Positions 25,890 through 33,019 of a DNA stretch of 64,000 nt are shown one piece after another. The notes beneath the pieces are model-generated. The model did no database searches, was not told the DNA's origin, and saw nothing but the letters and a program-made list of their open reading frames with translations. The stretch covers positions 1,054,001 to 1,118,000 of the forward strand of contig NZ_CP102253.1 of the NCBI RefSeq assembly GCF_025145845.1. Direction: 5' to 3'. The position numbers and the translations under genes are program-made. The stretch's first letter is position 1. Each line of letters begins with the position of its first letter. The stretch is from Alistipes shahii WAL 8301. Its GTDB lineage: Bacteria > Bacteroidota > Bacteroidia > Bacteroidales > Rikenellaceae.

Positions 25890-26476
25890 AAAAATAAAGT
25901 TTGCAGGATGACGATAAGCAGGACGATATGGCCGAAACGGCTCTTCAGGAGTTTGACGCCCTCCTGGTAGTGCGAACGGACGGTGTTGACCGAAAGATTG
26001 AGCATTTCGGCGATCTCGGGGTTCGAATAGCCCGCCTTGCGCAGGTACATGACCTGCCGCTTCTGGGTCGGAAGCCCCGCGATCACCGTATCGAGCATCT
26101 GCAAAAGATCCTCGCGCTCGATCTGCGCGTCGAGCGGGTCCGAAGCCTCGGGAATGAGCTGCGCCAGGCGGTAGCTGTGCACCAGCTCGGTATTGCGGCT
26201 GCGCAGGTAATTGAGGATGTAGTTGCGGGTCATCGTGTAGAGGTAGTTCCGCAGGCTCAGCATGACGGTCATCTCCTGCCGCCCGATCCAAAGTTTCACG
26301 AAGACGTGCTGCACGGCGTTCTCGGCCGCGGAACGGTCCTTCAGCATCTTCAGGGCCACGGCATAGAGTATCCGGTGATACTTCCCGTAAACCACCCGGA
26401 AAGCCTCCTCGCTCCCCTGCTTGATCCGCCGGAACAGTTCCCGATCCTCGTTTTCCTGAATGAAATCTTCGGTCAT
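25886..26476 (-). CDS. ECF RNA polymerase sigma factor (sigma-70 family)
   Basis: 196 residues. Region 2 (about 25-95) includes FRVVYGKYHRILYAVALKML and SLRNYLYTMTRNYILNYL; region 4 (about 125-180) includes LPTQKRQVMYLRKAGYSNPEIAEMLNLSVNTVRSH, a helix-turn-helix for the -35-type element. The last 14 residues (HIVLLIVILQTLFL) form a hydrophobic tail, seen in some Bacteroidota ECF factors and perhaps used for contact with the anti-sigma or membrane. It presumably drives the susC operon at 24804. The -7 box at 26485-26492 is only nine bases from the ATG, implying a nearly leaderless message or a start further in. Confidence 0.94.
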   Translation of the reverse strand: MTEDFIQENEDRELFRRIKQGSEEAFRVVYGKYHRILYAVALKMLKDRSAAENAVQHVFVKLWIGRQEMTVMLSLRNYLYTMTRNYILNYLRSRNTELVHSYRLAQLIPEASDPLDAQIEREDLLQMLDTVIAGLPTQKRQVMYLRKAGYSNPEIAEMLNLSVNTVRSHYQEGVKLLKSRFGHIVLLIVILQTLFL

Positions 26477-26484
26477 ACCGGAAG

Positions 26485-26492
26485 CAAAGATA
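26485..26492 (-). promoter_or_regulatory. -7 box of sigma-fecR promoter
   Basis: TATCTTTG on the minus strand, with a TTG 18 bases upstream (26511-26513). It matches the housekeeping consensus, so the regulators appear to be made constitutively. It lies very close to the ATG at 26476. Confidence 0.65.
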
Positions 26493-26532
26493 GCATTAAT
26501 TTCAGATTTGCAACCTCCTGCCCCAAAAAACG

Positions 26533-26559
26533 AAAAAGCCGCAGCCCGAAAGCTGCGGC
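26533..26559 (-). terminator. Terminator after SGNH hydrolase gene
   Basis: GCCGCAGC (26538-26545) pairs with GCTGCGGC (26552-26559); the A-run at 26533-26537 gives the U-run on the minus strand. It separates the SGNH/EEP unit from the sigma gene. Confidence 0.85.
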
Positions 26560-26575
26560 CCTGCCGGTCTGCGGA

Positions 26576-27670
26576 TCAGCGGATTCCGTATTTCCGGAAA
26601 ATCTTGCGCAGCTGCGGTTCGAGATGGCGGGTCATGTACATGAAACCCTGGTCGGAGGGGTGCGAACCGTCGACCGTCCCGAGGTGGTCCGTGCCGATCA
26701 TCCCCCGGGAGTCGATGAAGTAGATGTTCCGGTCGTCCTTCATCAGCCGCCGGACGCCCGCTTCGGCGGCGGCGCGCTTGTCGGATTCGAATTTCCGCGC
26801 CCGGAGGTTGAAATTCACGGTCTCGCGGACCTCGGTCTGAATGAAGATCAGCGGCGTCGAGGGATGCGCCTTGCGGACGGTCGCCACGAAGGCGTCGAGC
26901 CGCTCCTCGATCTCCCCGGCGCTCGGGTTGGAGAAGGCGTCGAAAACAAAGGCGTCGGCATCCATCTCGGCCAGCATCCGCGCGAATTCGGGTTGCAGCT
27001 TGCATTGCCCGCTGTAACCGAGATTCAGGAAATCGAGTCCCATCCGGCGGGCCAGCCGCGCCGTCCAGGTCATGCCGGGACGCCCGGCCGAAGCGCCGTG
27101 GGTGATGCTCGACCCGAGCACCACGATCCGGTGGCGGAAGGGGTTCGGAACGGCCTCGATGCGGCTGTCGCCGTCGATGCCCAGTTCCAGCGAAAGCACC
27201 TCGTCCCACAGGGGCAGGTAGACCAGACAGGTCTTTTCGCCCTCGTCCATATACTCGACCAGCGCGCTGTCGTGGTTGTCGCCCTTGGGCCAGCCGAAAC
27301 CGGCGTAGGCCCACTGCCCGTCGCGCTCGATGTAGAGATCGAGACCCTTGCGGGCGATGGCGGTCATGTTGTGGCCCAATCCGTATCCGCCGGTTTTCCA
27401 CCGGGCGCGGATCGTCCGGCTGTCGGTGCGGAAAACGACGGCCAGTCCGGTGGAGAAGGCCGAGTAGTTCTTCACGGGCTGCCAGAGTTCGTAACGGGCG
27501 GTGTCGACCCGCTGGAACAGTTTGGGTGTGGGCATGCTCTTGCCGATGACGGTCAGCGTCGCGGCATCGACGTAACGGAGCGGTTGCTTCTCCTGCGCAC
27601 CGGCGGCGTTCAGCGTCAGCAGCAGCACGGGCAACGCGAGGCTGCGGAAAACGAGGGAAAGGTTCTTCAT
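26576..27670 (-). CDS. Secreted SGNH/GDSL-family hydrolase with N-terminal beta domain
   Basis: 364 residues from the ATG at 27670. The frame is open further upstream but that part overlaps the EEP gene. Signal peptide about 1-25 (LTLNAAGAQ). An N-terminal beta-sandwich domain (about 30-165) is followed by the SGNH hydrolase: block I IVVLGSSITHGASAG with the Ser nucleophile, block II around LGYSGQCKL, block III near FVFDAFSNP, and block V DGSHPSDQGF with Asp and His. Members are carbohydrate or lipid esterases; the acyl substrate is not identifiable. It follows the EEP gene by 47 bases on the same strand, so esterase and phosphodiesterase may act on the same compound. Confidence 0.87.
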   Translation of the reverse strand: MKNLSLVFRSLALPVLLLTLNAAGAQEKQPLRYVDAATLTVIGKSMPTPKLFQRVDTARYELWQPVKNYSAFSTGLAVVFRTDSRTIRARWKTGGYGLGHNMTAIARKGLDLYIERDGQWAYAGFGWPKGDNHDSALVEYMDEGEKTCLVYLPLWDEVLSLELGIDGDSRIEAVPNPFRHRIVVLGSSITHGASAGRPGMTWTARLARRMGLDFLNLGYSGQCKLQPEFARMLAEMDADAFVFDAFSNPSAGEIEERLDAFVATVRKAHPSTPLIFIQTEVRETVNFNLRARKFESDKRAAAEAGVRRLMKDDRNIYFIDSRGMIGTDHLGTVDGSHPSDQGFMYMTRHLEPQLRKIFRKYGIR

Positions 27671-27717
27671 GGTATCGGAATTTGGTTGTATCCGGGTTTG
27701 TCGGCCGTCCGGCGGAT

Positions 27718-28596
27718 TCAGAGTTTGTAGAGCGCGTAAACGGGATTGTGGTCCGAGAGGAACGGAACGCCGTAACGCCCGGAATCGACAAGGGTCCGGT
27801 AGGCCAGCGCACGGGCGTTGCGGGCGAAAATGAAGTCGATCCACAGCGAACGCTTGCCGAAGTCGTTGAACGTCGGCAGTTCGTCGGTCACCGGGGCCGC
27901 ATGGCGCGCCGACTGCATCCACGCCTTCAGCGGGTCGAGCAGGGCGTTGTCGTAGGTCGTATTCAGGTCTCCCGAGAGAAAGACGGCGGCCTTCTCACCG
28001 GCGATCCGCTTCATCCGGGCGACCATCATCCGGGCCGATTCGGCGCGGGCCTGCTTGCCGATATGATCGAAATGGGTGTCGAAATAGAAGAACTCCTTTC
28101 CGGTTTTCCGGTCCTTGAGCTGCACCCACACCGTGACGCGGCGGCACATGGCGTCCCAGCCCCGCGAAGGGCATTCGGGCGTGGGGCTGATCCAGAAAAA
28201 CCCGCTGTCGAGCAGGATGTATTTCGAACGGCGGTACATGATCATCAGATGCTCGCCGCCGTCGGGTTTCTTCTCGATGTCGGTCGCGGCGTCGCGCCCC
28301 ATGTCGACCTCGGCGTATTCGGGGAGGTTCACCTTCAGATAGTCGATCTGCGGCCGGTGCGGCTCCTGGAAGCCGATGACGTCGGGCGATTCCGCACGGA
28401 TCATCTCCAGACAGGCGGCGCGCCGCGCAACCCAGCCGTTGTCGCCGTCGGCGCCGGGCTTGTAATAGCGGATGTTGAACGACATCAGTTTCAGGTCGGC
28501 CTTCGCAGCGGCGGCGGCCAGCGCCTTGTCGTCCTGCGCCCGCAGGGGCAGCGCGAGGCCGAGAAGCGCAACAAAAAGCAGTAGTTTTTTCATCAT
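27718..28596 (-). CDS. Secreted endonuclease/exonuclease/phosphatase-family protein
   Basis: 292 residues from the first of two ATGs (28596; the other is 28593). Signal peptide about 1-20 (ending LRAQ), not a lipobox, so probably periplasmic, unlike the EEP lipoprotein at 18536. Conserved blocks are LKLMSFNIRYY, IGFQEPHRPQ, YFDTHFDHIGK, LSGDLNTTYD, WIDFIFAR and LSDHNPVYAL. The QE glutamate, the DH pair, the GDLN Asp/Asn and the SDH histidine needed for Mg2+-dependent phosphodiester cleavage are all present. Its relatives in Bacteroidota are mostly uncharacterised. A full promoter lies 87 bases upstream, and the SGNH hydrolase gene follows in the same transcript. Confidence 0.87.
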   Translation of the reverse strand: MMKKLLLFVALLGLALPLRAQDDKALAAAAAKADLKLMSFNIRYYKPGADGDNGWVARRAACLEMIRAESPDVIGFQEPHRPQIDYLKVNLPEYAEVDMGRDAATDIEKKPDGGEHLMIMYRRSKYILLDSGFFWISPTPECPSRGWDAMCRRVTVWVQLKDRKTGKEFFYFDTHFDHIGKQARAESARMMVARMKRIAGEKAAVFLSGDLNTTYDNALLDPLKAWMQSARHAAPVTDELPTFNDFGKRSLWIDFIFARNARALAYRTLVDSGRYGVPFLSDHNPVYALYKL

Positions 28597-28682
28597 GGAC
28601 AAAGGTGCCAACACGCCGGACGCAGCCGAAACCGGACAGTCCGGCAGAACGCTCCGACAAATAAAAAATATCATTACAGCAC

Positions 28683-28715
28683 CAAAGATAATTCAAAAAA
28701 AGCAAAAAAAGCAAA
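28683..28715 (-). promoter_or_regulatory. Promoter of EEP-SGNH operon
   Basis: On the minus strand a -33 TTTG (28712-28715) and -7 TATCTTTG (28683-28690) are separated by 21 bases, a full Bacteroidota promoter. The gap 28597-28945 (349 bases) otherwise holds only A/T-rich spacer and GC-rich sequence without a gene, plus the next gene's -7 box at 28914. Confidence 0.8.
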
Positions 28716-28913
28716 CCGGGTCCTGCTTTTTTATACGGATTACGGGCCGCAGGCCACTGTAACAGGCAGCAAAAAGAAAGGGCCGAACCTCCGACGGAGC
28801 CGAACGGAACGGGGCGCACGCCGCGGTTCCGGGACAGAAACGCCGCATCCGCCGATCTTCGGACGTCAGGCGTTTTTTCCGCGGGAAAGGCTCCGAATGT
28901 CCCGGAAAATTGC

Positions 28914-28921
28914 TACCTTTG
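28914..28921 (+). promoter_or_regulatory. -7 box of DUF3127 gene
   Basis: TACCTTTG, 24 bases before the ATG at 28946. No matching -33 TTTG is seen. Confidence 0.65.
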
Positions 28922-28945
28922 CCGCAAACAAACCCTATTTACACT

Positions 28946-29308
28946 ATGGAATTCGAAGGAACCGTTTACAAAATACTGCCCGTGACGAAGGGAACGTCGG
29001 CACGCGGTGAGTGGCAGCGTCAGGATGTGGTTTTCGAAATGAACGAAGGCTCTTTCACACGCAAAATCTGCGTTACGTTCTTCAACAAGCCCGAAGACGT
29101 GGCCCGTCTGAAAGAGGGCTCGACCTACAACGTCTCGGTCAACATCGAGTCGCGCGAATACAACGGCCGCTGGTACACCGACATCCGCGCATGGCGTCTG
29201 CAACCCAAACAGGAGGCCGCGGCGGCCCCGATGCCCGACATGCCGCCCATCGCCGAGGAGCCTTCCTACGCCTCTGCGCCCGCACAGGTCGACGACCTGC
29301 CGTTCTAA
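28946..29308 (+). CDS. DUF3127 protein, OB-fold, with SSB-like C-terminal tip
   Basis: 120 residues; the ATG at 28946 is chosen because it fits the -7 box and the family's start (MEFEGTVYKILP). The N-terminal 90 residues form the DUF3127 domain (GEWQRQDVVFEM, ICVTFFNKPEDVARL, YNVSVNIESREYNGRWYTDI), an OB-fold like that of single-stranded DNA-binding proteins. A flexible Ala/Pro/Met-rich linker leads to DDLPF at the end, which matches the acidic-hydrophobic tip by which SSB recruits repair enzymes. The gene is monocistronic with a strong terminator. The sequence shows the fold and tip; a DNA-binding or partner-recruiting role is inferred, and no function is established that I know of. Confidence 0.85.
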   Translation: MEFEGTVYKILPVTKGTSARGEWQRQDVVFEMNEGSFTRKICVTFFNKPEDVARLKEGSTYNVSVNIESREYNGRWYTDIRAWRLQPKQEAAAAPMPDMPPIAEEPSYASAPAQVDDLPF

Positions 29309-29321
29309 ACGGACCCAACCG

Positions 29322-29363
29322 AAAAACTCCGGCCTTCGATGATTCGAAGGCCGGAGTTTTTTT
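29322..29363 (+). terminator. Terminator after DUF3127 gene
   Basis: AAAAACTCCGGCCTTCG pairs with CGAAGGCCGGAGTTTTT around the loop at 29338-29343, with T-runs on both strands, so it may also serve the convergent FKBP gene. Confidence 0.9.
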
Positions 29364-29428
29364 AGATACCTATTTATAAAAAATCCGGATGTGCATGCGC
29401 ACATCCGGATTCATTTTTCACGGTCCGA

Positions 29429-30541
29429 CTATTTTGCGGGAGCAGCCTCGGGCTTCTCGGCCGTTGCGGTCGAATCGGCCGGAGCAGGCTCCACGTAGGG
29501 AGTGACGTCGATCAGCTCGACCTCGAACTCCAGAGCCTCGTTGGGACCGATGTCACGGCCTGCGCCGCGCGCACCGTAAGCCAGGTCGGCGGGAATCCAG
29601 AGCGTGATCTTGCCGCCCTTGCCCACCAGCTGCAACCCTTCCGTCCATCCGGGAATCACACGGTTGAGCGGGAACTCGACGGGTTCGTCCTTGTCGAAAT
29701 CATCGGGACGCTGCTTCTTGATCATCTCCTGCTGCTCCTTCGAACGGTTGGCGAACTTCGAGGTGTCGAACACCTTGCCTTCGCGGGTACGGCCCGTATA
29801 GTGCACCTTCACCACGTCGCGCGGGTCCTTGGGCATCACCGATGCGTCGCCGGCGTCGGTAACCTTATAGAGCAGGCCCGACTCGGTCTTCTTCACGCCC
29901 GACTTCTTCTCCGTCTTCTCCAGCCACGCCTTCGAAGCCTCGGCGTTCTCGGCCGGACGCTTCACCATGAAGTAGTACTGCAAGTACTGGTTCACCTCGT
30001 CCTCGGTCATCTTGGCGTTGTTGTCGCGCACGTTCTGCATGGCCTCGCCGATCCAGACCAGCTGAATGGGCATGCCGCTCTGTGCGATGTTGTAACCGAT
30101 GTCGTTACCGAAGGCATAGGAGATCTCGGTACGCTCCTCCTCGCTCTCGAACATGTCGGGATCGGCCGCGGGATACTCCACCTTGGTCGTGTCGCCGCCG
30201 GCCAGGCGCACGCTGTCCGCCTCGGCGCGCTTCTGCGCCACGGCCTGCGCACGCTCGCCGCGCTTGGTCATAAAATATTCGCGCAGCATATCGAGCGACT
30301 TGTCGTGCTCCTGGGTGGCCTTGCCCAGAGCGCCTTCCCGGACGCCCTTGTCCACAGCCTTGAAATCGAACGGAATATCCTTCATTTCGTAGCTCATGCC
30401 ATAACCGATGTTGGCTCCGAGCGAATACGACAGAGAGTCGAACTCGGACAGACTGCCCAGCTGTACCCCGCTCTTGTTTCCTCCGCAGGAGGCGAGCATT
30501 GCGGCACCCGCGAGCGCCGCAGCAAAAAAGATTTTTTTCAT
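29429..30541 (-). CDS. FKBP-type peptidyl-prolyl isomerase lipoprotein
   Basis: 370 residues from the ATG at 30541 (MKKIFFAAALAGAAMLASC, lipidated C19). Residues about 30-235 form two copies of the FKBP-N-like helical dimerisation unit (SYSLGANIGYGMSYEM and SYAFGNDIGYNIAQSG). The FKBP domain spans about 240-350: VKVHYTGRTREGKVFDTS, VIPGWTEGLQLVGKGGKITLWIP, LAYGARGAG and ALEFEVELIDV. The binding-pocket residues (Tyr in VHYTG, FD, VIPGW, Tyr in AYG) are present. It is a periplasmic prolyl isomerase/chaperone for envelope proteins. The C-terminus is a Pro/Ala/Glu tail. A second FKBP lipoprotein gene lies upstream on the same strand after a 241-base gap. Confidence 0.94.
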   Translation of the reverse strand: MKKIFFAAALAGAAMLASCGGNKSGVQLGSLSEFDSLSYSLGANIGYGMSYEMKDIPFDFKAVDKGVREGALGKATQEHDKSLDMLREYFMTKRGERAQAVAQKRAEADSVRLAGGDTTKVEYPAADPDMFESEEERTEISYAFGNDIGYNIAQSGMPIQLVWIGEAMQNVRDNNAKMTEDEVNQYLQYYFMVKRPAENAEASKAWLEKTEKKSGVKKTESGLLYKVTDAGDASVMPKDPRDVVKVHYTGRTREGKVFDTSKFANRSKEQQEMIKKQRPDDFDKDEPVEFPLNRVIPGWTEGLQLVGKGGKITLWIPADLAYGARGAGRDIGPNEALEFEVELIDVTPYVEPAPADSTATAEKPEAAPAK

Positions 30542-30677
30542 TGTTGTTTTCACTATGTTTGATGTTTCCTTTATATTGTCGCCGTCGCACGCGCAAAGAC
30601 AGTGCAAACCGGGAGCAGAGGCGAATTTATCCGGCTCTGCCGAGGCGCCGCCTATCAAAGCGCGGGCTTATTCCCCG

Positions 30678-30685
30678 CAAAGATA
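30678..30685 (-). promoter_or_regulatory. -7 box upstream of FKBP gene
   Basis: TATCTTTG on the minus strand, 137 bases before the FKBP ATG at 30541. It implies a long leader; no TTTG at the proper distance was found. Confidence 0.5.
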
Positions 30686-30782
30686 TAAAAATTTTGTTAA
30701 CGAAATGATTCCGAGCAACTATTTTGGCGAAATCCCCGGGCCGGACGATCCGGCCGCGGAACCGGCGGCGCCGGACGGACCG

Positions 30783-31490
30783 TCAACGCCGCCGCGACCG
30801 GGTCGTATACTTGTCGAGGTCGACGAGTTCGATCTCGAAATAGAGCGTCGCATTGGGAGCCACGCCCAGTTCCTTGTCGCCCTCGGCGCCGTAGGCTGCC
30901 GACGAAGGCATCCAGGCGTTGATCTTGCCGCCCTTGCCGATGAGCTTCACGCTCTCCTGCACCCCGCGCCGCAGGTTGCGGACCAGCGAACGCACCGTAT
31001 CGCCCCGCTCGTAGGAGGAGGCGATCTCGTCGCCCGCCGCCGTGCGGATCACCCACCGCAGGGCCACGCTGTCGCGCTCGGAAGTGGGAACCTGATTCTG
31101 ATCCCCGACGTCCGTAACGGTGTAGGTCACGCCCGACGACGTGCGGGCATAGGAGCGGTTCGACTTGGCGATGTCGAGGAGGAACTGCTCCTCATAGGCG
31201 CGCGCCTTCTCGGGAAGGGCGTAGTTCACGTAGCTCAGATAGAACGTCTCGGCATCGGCCGCCGAGAGTCTGGGATTGCCGCGGAACATGTCGCGGATGC
31301 CTTCGCAAACGGCGTTCACATTGATCGTCGAATCCATTTTCAGCAGGTTCGCGCCCACGTTCATGCCGATAACGTAGGCCACCGAATCGGTATCGTTCCG
31401 GAATTTCACGCCGCCTCCGCCCGAATTTTTCGAGCAGGCTCCGGCCAGCAGCACGAGGGCCGGGAGGATCGGGAAGGTCTTTTTCATCAT
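30783..31490 (-). CDS. Second FKBP-type peptidyl-prolyl isomerase lipoprotein
   Basis: 235 residues from the first of two ATGs (31490 or 31487). Lipobox LLAGAC gives C19. One FKBP-N-like unit (VAYVIGMNVGANLLKM, about 33-120) is followed by a diverged FKBP domain (about 130-228): VALRWVIRTAAGDEIASSY, LRRGVQESVKLIGKGGKINAWMP, AAYGAEG, TLYFEIELVDLDKY. Several pocket residues differ from the larger neighbour: the VHYTG motif is replaced by ALRWVI and VIPGW by RRGVQ. Isomerase activity is therefore less certain than a chaperone role in the periplasm. A complete promoter precedes it. The pair with 29429-30541 looks like an old duplication. Confidence 0.88.
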   Translation of the reverse strand: MMKKTFPILPALVLLAGACSKNSGGGGVKFRNDTDSVAYVIGMNVGANLLKMDSTINVNAVCEGIRDMFRGNPRLSAADAETFYLSYVNYALPEKARAYEEQFLLDIAKSNRSYARTSSGVTYTVTDVGDQNQVPTSERDSVALRWVIRTAAGDEIASSYERGDTVRSLVRNLRRGVQESVKLIGKGGKINAWMPSSAAYGAEGDKELGVAPNATLYFEIELVDLDKYTTRSRRR

Positions 31491-31506
31491 TATCGAATCT
31501 TTTTTG

Positions 31507-31538
31507 CAAAGATAGTGCAAGGCGCCGGCAGAAGCAAA
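31507..31538 (-). promoter_or_regulatory. Promoter of second FKBP gene
   Basis: Minus strand: -33 TTTG (31535-31538), 20-base spacer, -7 TATCTTTG (31507-31514), 17 bases from the ATG at 31490. Confidence 0.8.
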
Positions 31539-31609
31539 TAAATCTGTTCCGGCCGCACGGGTCCGGACCGGACGCCATTTCCGGCAAACGCCGCCTGCGC
31601 GGCGGATGC

Positions 31610-33007
31610 CTACCGCCCGCCCTGCCGGGTCCGGCGGTTTTTCCCCGAAAAGATCAAGATCAGCAGGCACCCCACGACGGCGGCGGCCAGCGAACCCATC
31701 AGGATCGCGATCTTGCCGCGGTCGACCAGATCGGGGTCGGTGAAGGCCAGCGAATCGACGAACAGCGACATCGTGAACCCGATACCGCCCAGACAGGCCA
31801 CGGCCAGCAGCATGCGCCACGTCGCCCCCTCGGGCAGCTCCGCAAGACCCGTCCTCACGGCTCCCCAGCTGGCAAGGAAGATGCCCAGCGGCTTGCCGAG
31901 GACAAGACCGAAGAAGACGCCCATGCCGATTGATCCGATTTCGGGCGAATAGTGGAAAATATTGAGGTATTCGAGCGACGTAATCTCGACGCCGGCGTTG
32001 GCCAGCGCGAAGACCGGCATGATCAGGAACGTGACGTAGGGCGCCAGTCCGTGCTCCAGACGGTAGCTCATGCCCACCGAGTTGGACGACAGGTCGTGCA
32101 TGCGCCGCAGGTAGAACCGCTGCTCCTCGTTGGGGAAGTCCTCGTGCGAGGCGGCGCGGAGCATCAGCGCATTGAGCCATCGCATCTTATGGGCGAAATA
32201 CTCCTTGCTGTAACGCGGCTCCATCGGGATCAGCAGCGCCATCGCCACGCCCGAGATGGTCGAGTGGACGCCCGAGTAATAGAACAGCCCCCAGACCACG
32301 AAGGCCGGGACCAGATAGGAGAACATGCGCTTCTCGCCCATCTGCTTCATAAAGTAGACCCCCAGCATGATGACCAGCGCCACCAGCAGGCAGGTGATCT
32401 GCACCTTGCCGCCATAGAAAAGCGCGATGACCAGAATGGCCCCCAGGTCGTCGGCGACGGCCAGCGCCGTGAGGAAGATTTTGAGCGACACGGGGACGCG
32501 GTTGCCCAGCATCGAGAGGATGCCTATGGCGAAGGCGATGTCCGTGGCGGTGGGGATTCCCCAGCCGTTTGCGGCCATCGTGCCGTGGTTGAACGCCGTG
32601 AAGAAAATCGCCGGGACCAGCATGCCGCCCGCAGCGGCCAGCACCGGAAGGATGGCCCGGCGCGCGGACGAAAGCTGCCCGCAGACGATCTCGCGCTTGA
32701 TCTCAAGCCCCACGGCAAAGAAGAAAATCACCATCAGCCCGTCGTTGATGAACTTCTCGACGGTCATGCCCCGCGGGAAGATCCAGTCGATCACACCGTC
32801 CGGGGAATGGACCATCAGCGAGAGGTCGGTCTCCAGCAGGTGGTGGTAATAGAGTTTGGTCGCGGGGAGATTGGCCAGCAGCATGGCGGCGATCACGCAC
32901 ACCAGCAGCACCACGCCTCCGGCCCAGGGCGCTTCCAGGAAGTTGCGGCCCCGAAGCCCCATCATGTGTCGCTGGCGAACCCAGCGGTACATCGAAAAAA
33001 GTCGCAT
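31610..33007 (-). CDS. nhaA: Na+/H+ antiporter NhaA
   Basis: 465 residues, inner-membrane protein with about 12 helices. Family landmarks: DGLMVIFFFAVGLEIKREI, GWGIPTATDIAFAIGIL, NRVPVSLKIFLTALAVADDLGAI with the ion-binding pair D186-D187, and the C-terminal GIGFTMSLFVDSLAF. It exchanges external H+ for cytoplasmic Na+ or Li+, controlling pH and sodium. It is longer than E. coli NhaA because of a hydrophilic loop around SHEDFPNEEQRFYLRRMH and an extended N-terminus. It starts 12 bases after the agmatinase-family gene and is surely co-transcribed with it, an arrangement suggesting a joint response to pH or ionic stress. Confidence 0.95.
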   Translation of the reverse strand: MRLFSMYRWVRQRHMMGLRGRNFLEAPWAGGVVLLVCVIAAMLLANLPATKLYYHHLLETDLSLMVHSPDGVIDWIFPRGMTVEKFINDGLMVIFFFAVGLEIKREIVCGQLSSARRAILPVLAAAGGMLVPAIFFTAFNHGTMAANGWGIPTATDIAFAIGILSMLGNRVPVSLKIFLTALAVADDLGAILVIALFYGGKVQITCLLVALVIMLGVYFMKQMGEKRMFSYLVPAFVVWGLFYYSGVHSTISGVAMALLIPMEPRYSKEYFAHKMRWLNALMLRAASHEDFPNEEQRFYLRRMHDLSSNSVGMSYRLEHGLAPYVTFLIMPVFALANAGVEITSLEYLNIFHYSPEIGSIGMGVFFGLVLGKPLGIFLASWGAVRTGLAELPEGATWRMLLAVACLGGIGFTMSLFVDSLAFTDPDLVDRGKIAILMGSLAAAVVGCLLILIFSGKNRRTRQGGR

Positions 33008-33019
33008 CTATCGGTCGTT

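Noticed and set aside
24906..26291. Longer FecR reading frame starting inside the sigma gene
   Set aside because: The first 130 or so residues are a frame-shadow of the sigma factor. The ATG at 25889, overlapping the sigma stop by 4 bases, gives a normal FecR.
28681..28720. Repeated A-rich AAGC strings as a CRISPR-like or phase-variable repeat
   Set aside because: Only two short irregular copies; they form the spacer and -33 region of the EEP promoter.
28720..28910. GC-rich gap with small hairpins that might be a structured RNA
   Set aside because: Stems are short and there is no promoter or terminator of its own; it is better explained as spacer upstream of two divergent promoters.
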